From Saccharopolyspora phatthalungensis (GTDB taxonomy: Bacteria > Actinomycetota > Actinomycetes > Mycobacteriales > Pseudonocardiaceae): DNA of 64,000 nucleotides. The notes beneath the pieces are model-generated. The model saw only the letters and a program-made list of their open reading frames with translations. It was not told where the DNA came from and did no database searches. The stretch spans positions 868,001 through 932,000 of the forward strand of contig NZ_JACHIW010000001.1 of the NCBI RefSeq assembly GCF_014203395.1, given 5' to 3'. The position numbers and the translations under genes were made by a program. This document shows positions 17,103 through 27,069 of this stretch, piece after piece; the first letter of the stretch is position 1, and each line of letters begins with the position of its first letter.

Positions 17103-18464
17103 GTGCTGCCGATCCTCGGCCGCTCCCCAGCTTCGCGAGTCGCACACGCCGGAACCACGCTGGACGCTCAGGAATTGTTCGCGCGGGCCAACCACGCCGC
17201 GCGAGGCCTGCCATCCGGCAAACGAGTCGCCCTCGACGGCGGGGACGCGCTGACGCGCTTGACCCACTTCCTCGGGGCCGACCTCGCGGGCTGCGCAACC
17301 CTGCTCGTGGAGCCCACCTGGACCGCGTCCGACCGCGCCGCGGTCCTCGCCGATGCGCGCCCGGACCTGGTGCTGGATCTGAACGAACGGCCCGGCACCG
17401 CCACACATCGAGGCGAACGGGCCGGCCGAGGCGCACGCACGGCTTCGGGTGACACCCACTTCTACCTGCCCACCACCTCCGGCAGCAGTGGCCGCCCGAA
17501 GGTGCTGATCAGGTCGCGGCGGTCGTGGTCGCGCAGCTTCGCCGCGCTCGGCCTCGGACTGGAGCCGCGAGATCGCGTGCTGATCCCTGGCCCGCTGAGC
17601 AGCTCGCTGTTCCTCTTCGGCGCGTTGCACGCGCTCCACGCGGGCGCCGATGTGGAGCTGCTCGACAAGTGGTCCGTGGCCGGTGCCGCCGAGGCGTCGC
17701 GGTGGGCCACCGTGGTCCACCTCGTGCCCGCGATGCTGTCCGCGCTGCTGTCCACTTTGGAACGAAGTCCGGTACTTCGGGCCGAATGCGGTTTGCGCAC
17801 GGTCGTTTGTGGCGGGGCTCGGGTGGACGAGGCGCTGGCGGAACGGCTCACCAAGGTGCTTCCCGGGTGCCGGCTCGTCGAGTACTACGGGTCCGCCGAA
17901 CACTCGCTGATCGCGGTTCGGCGGGGCGGCTCGCTGCGCCCGGTGGTCGAGGTGGACGTGCGCGATCCCGTTGACGGCGTGGGCGAGTTGTGGGTGCGCT
18001 CCGAGCTGGCCTTCGACGGATACCTCAGCAACGGAACGATCGTGCCGGCGGCGACGGAGGACGGCTGGTCGACGGTCGGCGACCGCGCGGTGCAGCACGC
18101 CGACGGTTCGCTGGAGGTTCTGGGACGCGCCGGCTCGGCGATCAACACCGGCGCCCGGATCATCGGCGCGGAGGAAATTGAGTCCGTGCTGCGCGGCGCC
18201 GAAGGCGTGCGTGACGTGCTGGTTTCCGCCAGCCCGCATCCGAGGTTCGGCGAGCTCGTCACCGCGGTCATCGAGATCGACCCGCTCGCCCCGCCGTCGC
18301 TGCGCGAAATGCGGGCCAGCGCCAGGGCGGCCTTGGAACCTGCGAAGCGGCCTCGACGCTGGCTGGCCGTCCGAGAACTTCCGCGGACGGCATCCGGCAA
18401 GCCTGCCCGCGCGCTGGTCACGGAGCGGCTTCGCGCCGGAACTCTCGATGCGGAGGCGCTGTGA
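17103..18464 (+). CDS. AMP-binding acyl-CoA ligase
   Basis: Adenylate-forming enzyme of 453 residues, short for the family (usually 500-550), missing part of the N-terminal subdomain. It has the P-loop TSGSSGRPK (125-133), the A5-type motif EYYGSAEHS, and a C-terminal TASGKPAR with the catalytic Lys. It would activate a carboxylic acid to an acyl-AMP and then acyl-CoA. Sitting between bioY and a thiolase, a pimelate-like or fatty acid precursor for biotin is an attractive substrate, but this is inference only. Start GTG two bases after the bioY stop. Confidence 0.85.
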   Translation: MLPILGRSPASRVAHAGTTLDAQELFARANHAARGLPSGKRVALDGGDALTRLTHFLGADLAGCATLLVEPTWTASDRAAVLADARPDLVLDLNERPGTATHRGERAGRGARTASGDTHFYLPTTSGSSGRPKVLIRSRRSWSRSFAALGLGLEPRDRVLIPGPLSSSLFLFGALHALHAGADVELLDKWSVAGAAEASRWATVVHLVPAMLSALLSTLERSPVLRAECGLRTVVCGGARVDEALAERLTKVLPGCRLVEYYGSAEHSLIAVRRGGSLRPVVEVDVRDPVDGVGELWVRSELAFDGYLSNGTIVPAATEDGWSTVGDRAVQHADGSLEVLGRAGSAINTGARIIGAEEIESVLRGAEGVRDVLVSASPHPRFGELVTAVIEIDPLAPPSLREMRASARAALEPAKRPRRWLAVRELPRTASGKPARALVTERLRAGTLDAEAL

Positions 18465-19582
18465 ACCGAACTCCCGTGGTGATCGCGGCGCGACGAACCC
18501 CCATCGGCGAGGCGGGCGGCCGACTGCGCCACCTGCCCGTCGACCGGCTCGCTGCGCCGGTGCTGCGCGCCGTCCTCGACGACGCCGCTGTGGACGCAGT
18601 GGACGACGTGCTGCTCGGCAATGTGCTCGGCCCGGGTGGGAATCCCGCTCGGGTGGCGGCGTTGCGCGCCGGATTGGGCGAGGCCACGCCCGGCATGACC
18701 ATCGACCGGCAGTGCGCGAGCGGGCTCACCGCGATCACCACCGCTGCGGCGATGATCCGCGGCGGAGTCGGCGAATGGTTCCTCGCGGGCGGTGTCGAAA
18801 GCCCGTCGACCGCGCCGTGGCGGGCATGGCGACCGCGTTCGGCTGCCGAACCACCCCGCTTCTACGGCCGAGCACCGTTCGCACCGGCCGAGATCGGTGA
18901 TCCGGACATGGGCCCGGCGGCGGACCTGGTGGCGGCCGAAGCCGGGATTTCGCGGCAGCGCCAGGATGCGTTCGCAGCCCGCAGCCACGCGCGAGCCGTC
19001 GCCGCGCAGCAAGCAGGGCGCTTTGCCGCCGAGATGGTGCCGGTCGGCGGCGTCGCTGCGGACGAACGCCCGCGCGACGGTTTCACCGCCGAACGGCTGG
19101 CCAGGTTCCGGCCGGCGTTTACCCCGGACGGGACCGCGACGGCGGCGAACTCGTGCGGGATCAATGACGGGGCCGCGGTCGTGCTGGTCACCACCGAAGA
19201 GCAGCGCCGCCGACTCGGCCTGCCGGGGCTGCGGCTGCTGGGCTGGCGCACCTCGGGCGTCGACCCGAATCGGCTCGGTTTGGGCGCGGTGCCCGCCATG
19301 CGGGAGCTGCTGACGCGGCATACCCCGGAGGTCGTCGAGTTCAACGAAGCCTTCGCCGGGCAGACGCTGGCCTGCCTGGACGCCGTCGGCGTCGACGAGC
19401 AGTTGGTCAGCCCCGACGGCGGCGCGGTCGCGCTGGGCCACCCCTGGGGTGCCTCCGGCGCAGTGCTCGTGGTGCGCTTGTTCAGCCGGATGGTGCGGGC
19501 GGACGGGGCGCGCATCGGCCTGGCGGCGCTGTCTTCCGGCGGCGGGCTGGGCGTGGCCACGATGTGGGAGCGAGTGGGTTGA
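18461..19582 (+). CDS. Thiolase-family protein lacking the second catalytic Cys
   Basis: Acetyl-CoA acetyltransferase-like protein, 373 residues. The nucleophile C85 (DRQCASGLT), N295 (NEAF) and H327 (GGAVALGHPWG) are in place. The usual second cysteine of ALCIGGG is a serine here (ALSSGGG, S358). This should impair the proton-transfer step of ordinary thiolysis/condensation, so a modified reaction is possible. It overlaps the ligase stop by four bases (GTGA) and the next gene by 19. With the ligase it could form or cleave a short acyl-CoA chain for biotin synthesis; the role is inferred from position. Confidence 0.85.
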   Translation: MNRTPVVIAARRTPIGEAGGRLRHLPVDRLAAPVLRAVLDDAAVDAVDDVLLGNVLGPGGNPARVAALRAGLGEATPGMTIDRQCASGLTAITTAAAMIRGGVGEWFLAGGVESPSTAPWRAWRPRSAAEPPRFYGRAPFAPAEIGDPDMGPAADLVAAEAGISRQRQDAFAARSHARAVAAQQAGRFAAEMVPVGGVAADERPRDGFTAERLARFRPAFTPDGTATAANSCGINDGAAVVLVTTEEQRRRLGLPGLRLLGWRTSGVDPNRLGLGAVPAMRELLTRHTPEVVEFNEAFAGQTLACLDAVGVDEQLVSPDGGAVALGHPWGASGAVLVVRLFSRMVRADGARIGLAALSSGGGLGVATMWERVG

Positions 19583-20253
19583 TCGAGTTCGAGGGCGTCG
19601 GGCACAGTTACGACGAGCGCACCGTGCTGGACGGGGTGGACCTGCGGCTGGCCGAGCAGCGCGTCGCTTTCGTCGGCGCGAACGGTTCCGGCAAGTCCAC
19701 CCTGGCCCGGATGATCAACGGCCTGGTGCACCCGAGCCGGGGCCGGGTGCTGGTCGACGGGGTGGATCCGGCGCGCAACGGCCGGGCGGTCCGGCGGCGC
19801 GTGGGATTCATCTTTACCCACCCGGACAGCCAGATCGTGATGCCGACAGCCGGCGAGGACGTCGCGTTCTCGCTGCGCAGGCAGGGCCTTTCCAAGGCGG
19901 AGCGGCAGCGCCGGGCCGTGGAAGTGCTGGCCCAGCACGGGCTGGAGGGCTACGCCGAGCACCCGGCGCATCAGCTCTCGGGCGGTCAGAAGCAGTTGCT
20001 GGCGCTGTGCTCGATGCTGGTGCTCGAACCGGACGTGCTGGTCTGCGACGAGCCGACGACCCTGCTGGATCTGCGCAACAAGCGGCACTTCGTCGAGGTC
20101 CTGGGTGGGTTGCCGCAGCAGGTCGTGCTGGTCACCCACGACCTGGACCTGCTGGACGGGTTCGACCGGGTCGTGGTGCTCGACTCGGGCAAGGTGGTCG
20201 CCGACGACGAACCGGCCGCGGCCATCCCGTACTATCGCGAGCTGATCAAATGA
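19564..20253 (+). CDS. bioM: ECF-type ABC transporter ATPase (BioM-like)
   Basis: Cytoplasmic ATPase of an energy-coupling factor transporter, 229 residues. Walker A GANGSGKST (38-46), signature LSGGQKQ, Walker B VLVCDEPT and the H-loop VTHD are all present; FTHPDSQIVMPT is the Q-loop region typical of ECF ATPases. The start could be the GTG shown (19-base overlap with the thiolase) or TTG at 19579, which would give a TTGA overlap. It is followed at once by the EcfT-like subunit. Confidence 0.9.
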   Translation: MGASGLIEFEGVGHSYDERTVLDGVDLRLAEQRVAFVGANGSGKSTLARMINGLVHPSRGRVLVDGVDPARNGRAVRRRVGFIFTHPDSQIVMPTAGEDVAFSLRRQGLSKAERQRRAVEVLAQHGLEGYAEHPAHQLSGGQKQLLALCSMLVLEPDVLVCDEPTTLLDLRNKRHFVEVLGGLPQQVVLVTHDLDLLDGFDRVVVLDSGKVVADDEPAAAIPYYRELIK

Positions 20254-20855
20254 GCCCGCTCGGCCTGTACGAACCCGGAAGTAGCCCGCTGCACCGGCTC
20301 GGGGCGGGGTGGAAGTTCCTAACGCTGCTGGGTTTTGCGGTGCTGATCTTCGTTCTGCGTTCGCCGCTGGCACTGGCCGGATGCGTGGTCGGTGTCGCGG
20401 TCGGCTACCTCGTCGCCCGGCTTCCGCTGCGTCGCTGCTGGCAGGCGACCCGGTTGCTGATCCCGTTGGTGCTGCTGGTGTTCCTGTTGCAGTGGTGGAT
20501 GCTCGGCCTCGACAGCGCTGCCGTGGTGTGCCTGCGTCTGCTCGGCGCGCTCGGTGCCGCGAATCTCTTCACCCTGACCACCCGGGTCGACGACCTGGTC
20601 ACGGCCGTGGAACGTGGAGCGGGCCCGGCTCGGCGCTTCGGCATCCGGCCGGAACGGATCGGCCTGCTGGTGGGCCTGACGCTGCAGGCCGTCGCGGCCC
20701 TGTCGACGATCGCGACGCAAGTCCGGGAAGCGCAACGGGCCCGCAACGCGGAACGCTCCATCTCCGCCTTCGCCGTGCCGTTCCTGGTCCGCACGCTGCG
20801 CCATTCCGACGAGCTTGGTGAAGCCCTCGCGGCCCGCGGCGTCGGCGACGACTGA
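20250..20855 (+). CDS. bioN: ECF transporter transmembrane subunit (BioN/EcfT-like)
   Basis: Membrane coupling subunit of 201 residues with four to five helices. It has the two Ala-Arg cytoplasmic motifs of EcfT proteins, in REAQRARNAERS and the C-terminal ALAARGVGDD, through which the subunit contacts the ATPases. ATG overlaps the BioM stop (ATGA). Together with bioY it should make a BioMNY biotin importer. It is the last gene of the five-gene run. Confidence 0.88.
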   Translation: MSPLGLYEPGSSPLHRLGAGWKFLTLLGFAVLIFVLRSPLALAGCVVGVAVGYLVARLPLRRCWQATRLLIPLVLLVFLLQWWMLGLDSAAVVCLRLLGALGAANLFTLTTRVDDLVTAVERGAGPARRFGIRPERIGLLVGLTLQAVAALSTIATQVREAQRARNAERSISAFAVPFLVRTLRHSDELGEALAARGVGDD

Positions 20856-20945
20856 CACTCGCATGGTTTTGAGTTCATCAGCCCACTTCTGAACGGCGCG
20901 GAGGGACTTTCGGCCCTATCGTCGCTGTCCCGGGCATGGGCATAT

Positions 20946-21077
20946 TGAACGTTACCGGGGAAACCCGGCGACCGGCCCGAGAATGCAGTGGCCTTGACGA
21001 CCATCAAGCCGCCAATGACCAAGCAATCGAAAGATTGCAAAACATTCTCGGGCTTGGCCTATGTCTGGGCCCGTTCA
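20946..21077 (+). ncRNA. Putative structured RNA: nested hairpins with two GAAA loops
   Basis: A compact fold is readable on the plus strand. TGAACG (20946) pairs with CGTTCA (21072). Inside are the hairpin CCGGG-GAAA-CCCGG (20955-20968), an 11-bp stem GCCCGAGAATG / CATTCTCGGGC (20975-20985 with 21043-21053), and within that two hairpins, CTTGA-N6-TCAAG (20993-21008) and GCAATC-GAAA-GATTGC (21023-21038). Loops are GAAA on the plus strand, favouring a plus-strand transcript. It lies 90 bp after bioN and just before the tandem repeat. I do not recognise it as a named RNA family. Confidence 0.4.
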
Positions 21078-21115
21078 GCGATTTCAACGGAAACCGCCGC
21101 AGAGTCAGCGCCACC

Positions 21116-21286
21116 GGGTCAACGCCACTGGGTCAACGCCACCGGGTCAACGCCACCGGGTCAACGCCACCGGGTCAACGCCACCGGGTCAACGCCACCG
21201 GGTCAACGCCACCGGGTCAACGCCACCGGGTCAACGCCACCGGGTCAACGCCACCGGGTCAACGCCACCGGGTCAACGCCACTGGG

Positions 21287-21297
<11 letters not shown>
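21116..21297. repeat. 14-bp tandem repeat array, 13 copies
   Basis: Thirteen head-to-tail copies of GGGTCAACGCCACC. The first copy and the last two have T for the final C; the interior copies are uniform, suggesting recent homogenisation. Because 14 is not a multiple of three, all three frames read through as low-complexity peptides, and none is a real gene. The last copy contains the stop codon of the minus-strand gene at 21287-22135, so that gene's end seeded the array or was altered by it. Confidence 0.95.
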
Positions 21298-23436
<2,139 letters not shown>

Positions 23437-23483
23437 CTAACCCCACACTCGCACAATTTCGTGCCGCGGGGCTAGCCACCAGG

Positions 23484-25244
23484 TCACTTCTCCTTGCGGG
23501 CGTCGTCGCGCGCCGGCACCGGTGTCTTGCCCTCCGCTTCGTGCTTGTGCGCGAGGGTCTTGCCGGTGAGGCTCAGGTGCGCCTCCAGCCGCATCCGCTC
23601 CGAGATGTGCGGGTAGTGCAGCTCGAACGCCGGCCGCTCGGAACGGATCCGGGGCAGCTCGGTGAAGTTGTGCCGCGGCGGCGGGCACGAGGTGGCCCAC
23701 TCCAGGGAGTTGCCGTAGCCCCACGGGTCGTCGACCGTGACGACCTCGCCGTACCGGTAGCTCTTGAAGACGTTGTACAGGAAGGGCAGCATCGAAGCGC
23801 CCAGGATGAACGCGCCGATCGTGGAGATCGTGTTCAGCGTCGTGAACCCGTCGGACTCCAGGTAGTCGGCGTACCGGCGCGGCATGCCCTCGTTGCCCAG
23901 CCAGTGCTGGACCAGGAACGTGCCGTGGAAGCCGATGAAGGTCAGCCAGAAGTGCAGCTGGCCCAGCCGCTCGTCCATCATCCGGCCGGTGATCTTCGGG
24001 AACCAGAAGTAGATCCCGGCGAACGTGGCGAACACGATCGTGCCGTAGAGCACGTAGTGGAAGTGCGCGACCACGAAGTAGGTGTCCGAGACGTGGAAGT
24101 CGACCGGCGGCATGGCCAGCAGGACACCGGTGAGACCGCCGAAGAGGAAGGTGACCAGGAAGCCGACGCTGAAGATCATCGGCGTCTCGAAGGTCAGCTG
24201 CCCCTTCCACATGGTGCCGATCCAGTTGAAGAACTTCACGCCGGTCGGTACCGCGATCAGGAAGGTGGTGAACGCGAAGAAGGGCAGCAGCACGGCGCCG
24301 GTGGCGTACATGTGGTGCGCCCACACCACGACCGACAGGGCCGCGATGCCCAGCGTCGCGTAGACCAGGCCGGAGTAGCCGAACAGCGGCTTGCGGCTGA
24401 ACACCGGGAAGATCTCCGAGACGATGCCGAAGAACGGCAGCGCGACGATATAGACCTCGGGGTGGCCGAAGAACCAGAACAGGTGCTGCCAGAGGATCAC
24501 GCCGCCGTTGGCCGGGTCGAACACGTGCGCACCGAGGTGGCGGTCGGCCATCAGGCCCAGCAGCGCGGCGGTCAGGATCGGGAAGGCCATCAGGATCAGC
24601 ACGCTGGTGACCATGATGTTCCAGGTGAAGATCGGCATCCGGAACATCGTCATGCCCGGCGCGCGCAGGCAGACCACAGTGGTCAGCATGTTGACCGCAC
24701 CGAGGATGGTGCCCAGACCGGAGACCGCCAGACCGGCGATCCACATGTCGGCGCCGTGGCCCGGCGAGTGCAGGGCGTCCGACAGCGGGGTGTAGGCGAA
24801 CCAGCCGAAGTCGGCGGCGCCACCAGGCAGCAGGAAGCCGCTGACGACCATCAGGCCGCCGAACAGGTACAACCAGTACCCCAGGGCGTTCAACCGCGGG
24901 AACGCGACGTCCGGGGAACCGATCTGCAGCGGCAGGATGTAGTTCGCGAAGCCGAACAGGATCGGGGTCGCGTACAGCAGCAGCATGATCGTGCCGTGCA
25001 TGGTGAACAGCTGGTTGTACTGCTCCTGCGACAGGAACTGCAGCCCCGGAACGGCCAGCTCGCCCCGGATCAGCATCGCCATCAGGCCGCCGACCAGGAA
25101 GAAGGCGATGGATGTGACCAGGTAGAGGATGCCGATTTGCTTGTGGTCCGTGGTGCGGAACATCCGCGCCAGGAATGACCCCTTGACCGTTTTGCGCACC
25201 GGATAGGGGCGCGTGGCGATCGGCTGTGGCGCGACGGCCGTCAC
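23484..25244 (-). CDS. ctaD: Cytochrome c oxidase subunit I
   Basis: Catalytic subunit of the aa3 terminal oxidase (586 residues, 12 helices), which reduces oxygen and pumps protons in the inner membrane. Heme and copper ligands are visible in the MHGTIMLL (helix II), [14 protein letters not shown] (helix VI, the His-Tyr pair), [10 protein letters not shown] (CuB His pair) and [12 protein letters not shown] (two heme-ligand His) blocks. It is monocistronic here, as in many actinomycetes where ctaCEF lie elsewhere. Transcription ends at the hairpin before serB. Confidence 0.97.
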   Translation of the reverse strand: MTAVAPQPIATRPYPVRKTVKGSFLARMFRTTDHKQIGILYLVTSIAFFLVGGLMAMLIRGELAVPGLQFLSQEQYNQLFTMHGTIMLLLYATPILFGFANYILPLQIGSPDVAFPRLNALGYWLYLFGGLMVVSGFLLPGGAADFGWFAYTPLSDALHSPGHGADMWIAGLAVSGLGTILGAVNMLTTVVCLRAPGMTMFRMPIFTWNIMVTSVLILMAFPILTAALLGLMADRHLGAHVFDPANGGVILWQHLFWFFGHPEVYIVALPFFGIVSEIFPVFSRKPLFGYSGLVYATLGIAALSVVVWAHHMYATGAVLLPFFAFTTFLIAVPTGVKFFNWIGTMWKGQLTFETPMIFSVGFLVTFLFGGLTGVLLAMPPVDFHVSDTYFVVAHFHYVLYGTIVFATFAGIYFWFPKITGRMMDERLGQLHFWLTFIGFHGTFLVQHWLGNEGMPRRYADYLESDGFTTLNTISTIGAFILGASMLPFLYNVFKSYRYGEVVTVDDPWGYGNSLEWATSCPPPRHNFTELPRIRSERPAFELHYPHISERMRLEAHLSLTGKTLAHKHEAEGKTPVPARDDARKEK

Positions 25245-25624
25245 GGTGCCTCCTGCACTCCCTTTGAAGCCTCATCGGACCCGGCTGGGGTCCGCCCCGA
25301 CCCGGTTGGGCCGGTCAACAGCACGCGACCCGCTGCAGACCCCTGCAGTACAAGCCAGTCGCGATGCCTGCCGACTGCGGATACTAGTCCGGGCCTCCGG
25401 CCGTAGTTCGGCCGGGCCGTAGCCACCCTATTCATTGCGGCCCGCCTCGTCACGCGCAGTGAGATCAATCAGACAGGCCGCGAACGGGAGGCGTCGGCCG
25501 CACGCGCCCACGGGGCGCCGGTTAGCCTACGGGGCAAGAGGTCCGGCAGCCCACCTGCGATCAGCCGCTACCGATCAACGGGCCGCCCTGCGACGAAGTC
25601 CACCAGATCCTGGAGGGGAAGCAC
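25245..25624. other. 380-bp divergent intergenic region
   Basis: Lies between the divergent ctaD and lipoprotein genes and should hold both promoters. I see no convincing gene. Two CTGCAG hexamers stand four bases apart near 25331-25346, and a GGCCGTAG/TTCGGCC-type hairpin lies near 25400. No operator for a known regulator was recognised. Confidence 0.4.
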
Positions 25625-26242
25625 GTGCGGAGGAGCACGATCATCGGCGCCGTGCTGGCCGGCGGTCTCGCACTCGCGGGCTGCACGCCGAGCGAGGAAC
25701 CCAGCGACCAGCCCCCGGCCCCCGGCACGCCGCCGCCCGCGACCGCGCAGCAGCACGCCGAGCAGGGGCACGGTTCGAACGGCGAGCACACCACGACGGA
25801 TCGCGAGTTCGCCCAGCAACTGCTGGCCAACCGGCAGCAGGTGCTGGAACTGGCCGCACTGGCCAGCCGGAACGCGCAGAGTGCCGACGTCAAGGCCCTC
25901 GCCACGGAACTTGAGCAGTCGGCCCAACCGCAGGTATCGCGGCTGAACGCGTTCCTGAACTCGGCCGCCGGGCAGCAGTCCGGCAGCGCCCCGGAGGACG
26001 ACGCCCCGGGCGCCGACGACGCGGGCTTGCAAACCCCGCAGCAGGTGCAGCGCCTTTCGCAGCTTTCCGGCGCGCAGTTCGAACAGCAGTGGAAGCTGGC
26101 GGTGCAGTCGCTACAGCAGGGCGGTGTACAGCTGGCCCGCACCGAGCAGGAGGAAGGCTCGTCGCGGGAGATGCGCAAGCTGGCCGAGGAGTTCGTCGCC
26201 GAGGCGCAGCAGACCCTCGCCAAGCTCAACGCACCGAGCTGA
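25625..26242 (+). CDS. DUF305-like lipoprotein without the metal-binding HH
   Basis: Secreted lipoprotein of 205 residues. The signal peptide ends in LALAGC (Cys 20), followed by a Pro/Ser/Gln-rich linker. Then come two copies of a helical unit. The first, DREFAQQLLANRQQVLELAALA, lines up with the DUF305 helix DvaFaqaMipHHrqAvema, but the family's His-His is Asn-Arg here. Thus a copper or metal role normal for DUF305 is doubtful. GTG start with GGAGGGGAA upstream. It is convergent with the sdh genes. Function unknown. Confidence 0.75.
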   Translation: MRRSTIIGAVLAGGLALAGCTPSEEPSDQPPAPGTPPPATAQQHAEQGHGSNGEHTTTDREFAQQLLANRQQVLELAALASRNAQSADVKALATELEQSAQPQVSRLNAFLNSAAGQQSGSAPEDDAPGADDAGLQTPQQVQRLSQLSGAQFEQQWKLAVQSLQQGGVQLARTEQEEGSSREMRKLAEEFVAEAQQTLAKLNAPS

Positions 26243-26267
26243 CGTCACCAGCCGAGCTGGTCAGGAG

Positions 26268-26303
26268 CCGTGCGCAGGTCTAGACCTACGCACGGCTTCT
26301 CGC
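26268..26303. terminator. Bidirectional terminator between lipoprotein gene and sdhB
   Basis: AGCCGTGCG (with inner AGGTCTAGACCT palindrome) pairs with CGCACGGCT; a T-rich TTCTC follows on the plus strand. It sits between two convergent stops and could serve both. Confidence 0.65.
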
Positions 26304-26325
26304 TGTTCACGACGGCGCACGCCGC

Positions 26326-27069
26326 TCAGTCCTTCTTGCCGCCGAAGAAACGCAGGATCGGGTCGTAGCGTCGGTCCGCCACTCGTTCCTTCAGCGGGAT
26401 CAGGGCGTTGTCGGTGATCTGGATGTTCTCCGGGCAGACGTCCGTGCAGCACTTGGTGATGTTGCACAGACCCAAGCCGTGGTCGCCGCGGGCCTGCTCC
26501 GGGCGGTTCTCCGCCTCGTCCAATGGATGCATCTCCAGCTCCGCAACCCGCATCAGGAAGCGCGGCCCGGAGAATGCCTCCTTGTTGTCGTCGTGGTCCC
26601 GGATGACGTGGCAGGTGTTCTGGCACAGGAAGCACTCGATGCACTTGCGGAACTCCTGCGACCGCTGCACGTCCACCTGCTGCATCCGGTACTCGCCCGG
26701 CTTCAGCCCCTCCGGCGGCGCAAACGCGGGGACCTCGCGGGCCTTGACGTAGTTGTAGGACACATCGCAGACCAGGTCCTTGATCAGCGGGAAGGTGCGC
26801 ATTGGCGCGACCGTGATCGTCTCGGCCTGCTCGAACGTGGACATCCGGGTCATGCACATCAGCCTCGGCCGGCCGTTGATCTCCGCGGAGCACGAGCCGC
26901 ACTTGCCCGCCTTGCAGTTCCACCGCACCGCCATGTCCGGGCACTGGGTGGCCTGCAACCGGTGGATGATGTCGAGGACCACCTCGCCCTCGTTGACCTC
27001 GACGGTGTAGTCACGGAGCCCGCCGTCGGCCGATCCGCGCCACACCCGGAAGTGCGCCTGGTATCCCAT
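26326..27069 (-). CDS. sdhB: Succinate dehydrogenase iron-sulfur subunit
   Basis: Electron-transfer subunit of succinate dehydrogenase, 247 residues. The N-terminal 2Fe-2S ferredoxin domain has WNCKAGKCGSCSAEI with a fourth Cys in RLMCMT. The C-terminal domain has CIECFLCQNTC and CNITKCCTDVCP for the 4Fe-4S and 3Fe-4S centres. ATG overlaps the sdhA stop. Gene order anchor-flavoprotein-iron-sulfur matches the mycobacterial Sdh1 (Rv0249c-Rv0247c) cluster rather than the canonical sdhCDAB. Confidence 0.95.
   Translation of the reverse strand: MGYQAHFRVWRGSADGGLRDYTVEVNEGEVVLDIIHRLQATQCPDMAVRWNCKAGKCGSCSAEINGRPRLMCMTRMSTFEQAETITVAPMRTFPLIKDLVCDVSYNYVKAREVPAFAPPEGLKPGEYRMQQVDVQRSQEFRKCIECFLCQNTCHVIRDHDDNKEAFSGPRFLMRVAELEMHPLDEAENRPEQARGDHGLGLCNITKCCTDVCPENIQITDNALIPLKERVADRRYDPILRFFGGKKD

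Noticed and set aside
23541..25178. Plus-strand open frame opposite ctaD
   Set aside because: Highly charged low-complexity translation antisense to cytochrome oxidase subunit I; a codon-bias shadow.
25331..25346. Paired CTGCAG sites as a control element of the restriction system
   Set aside because: They lie 20 kb from the restriction genes, hexamers of this kind occur by chance in GC-rich DNA, and no specificity has been shown.
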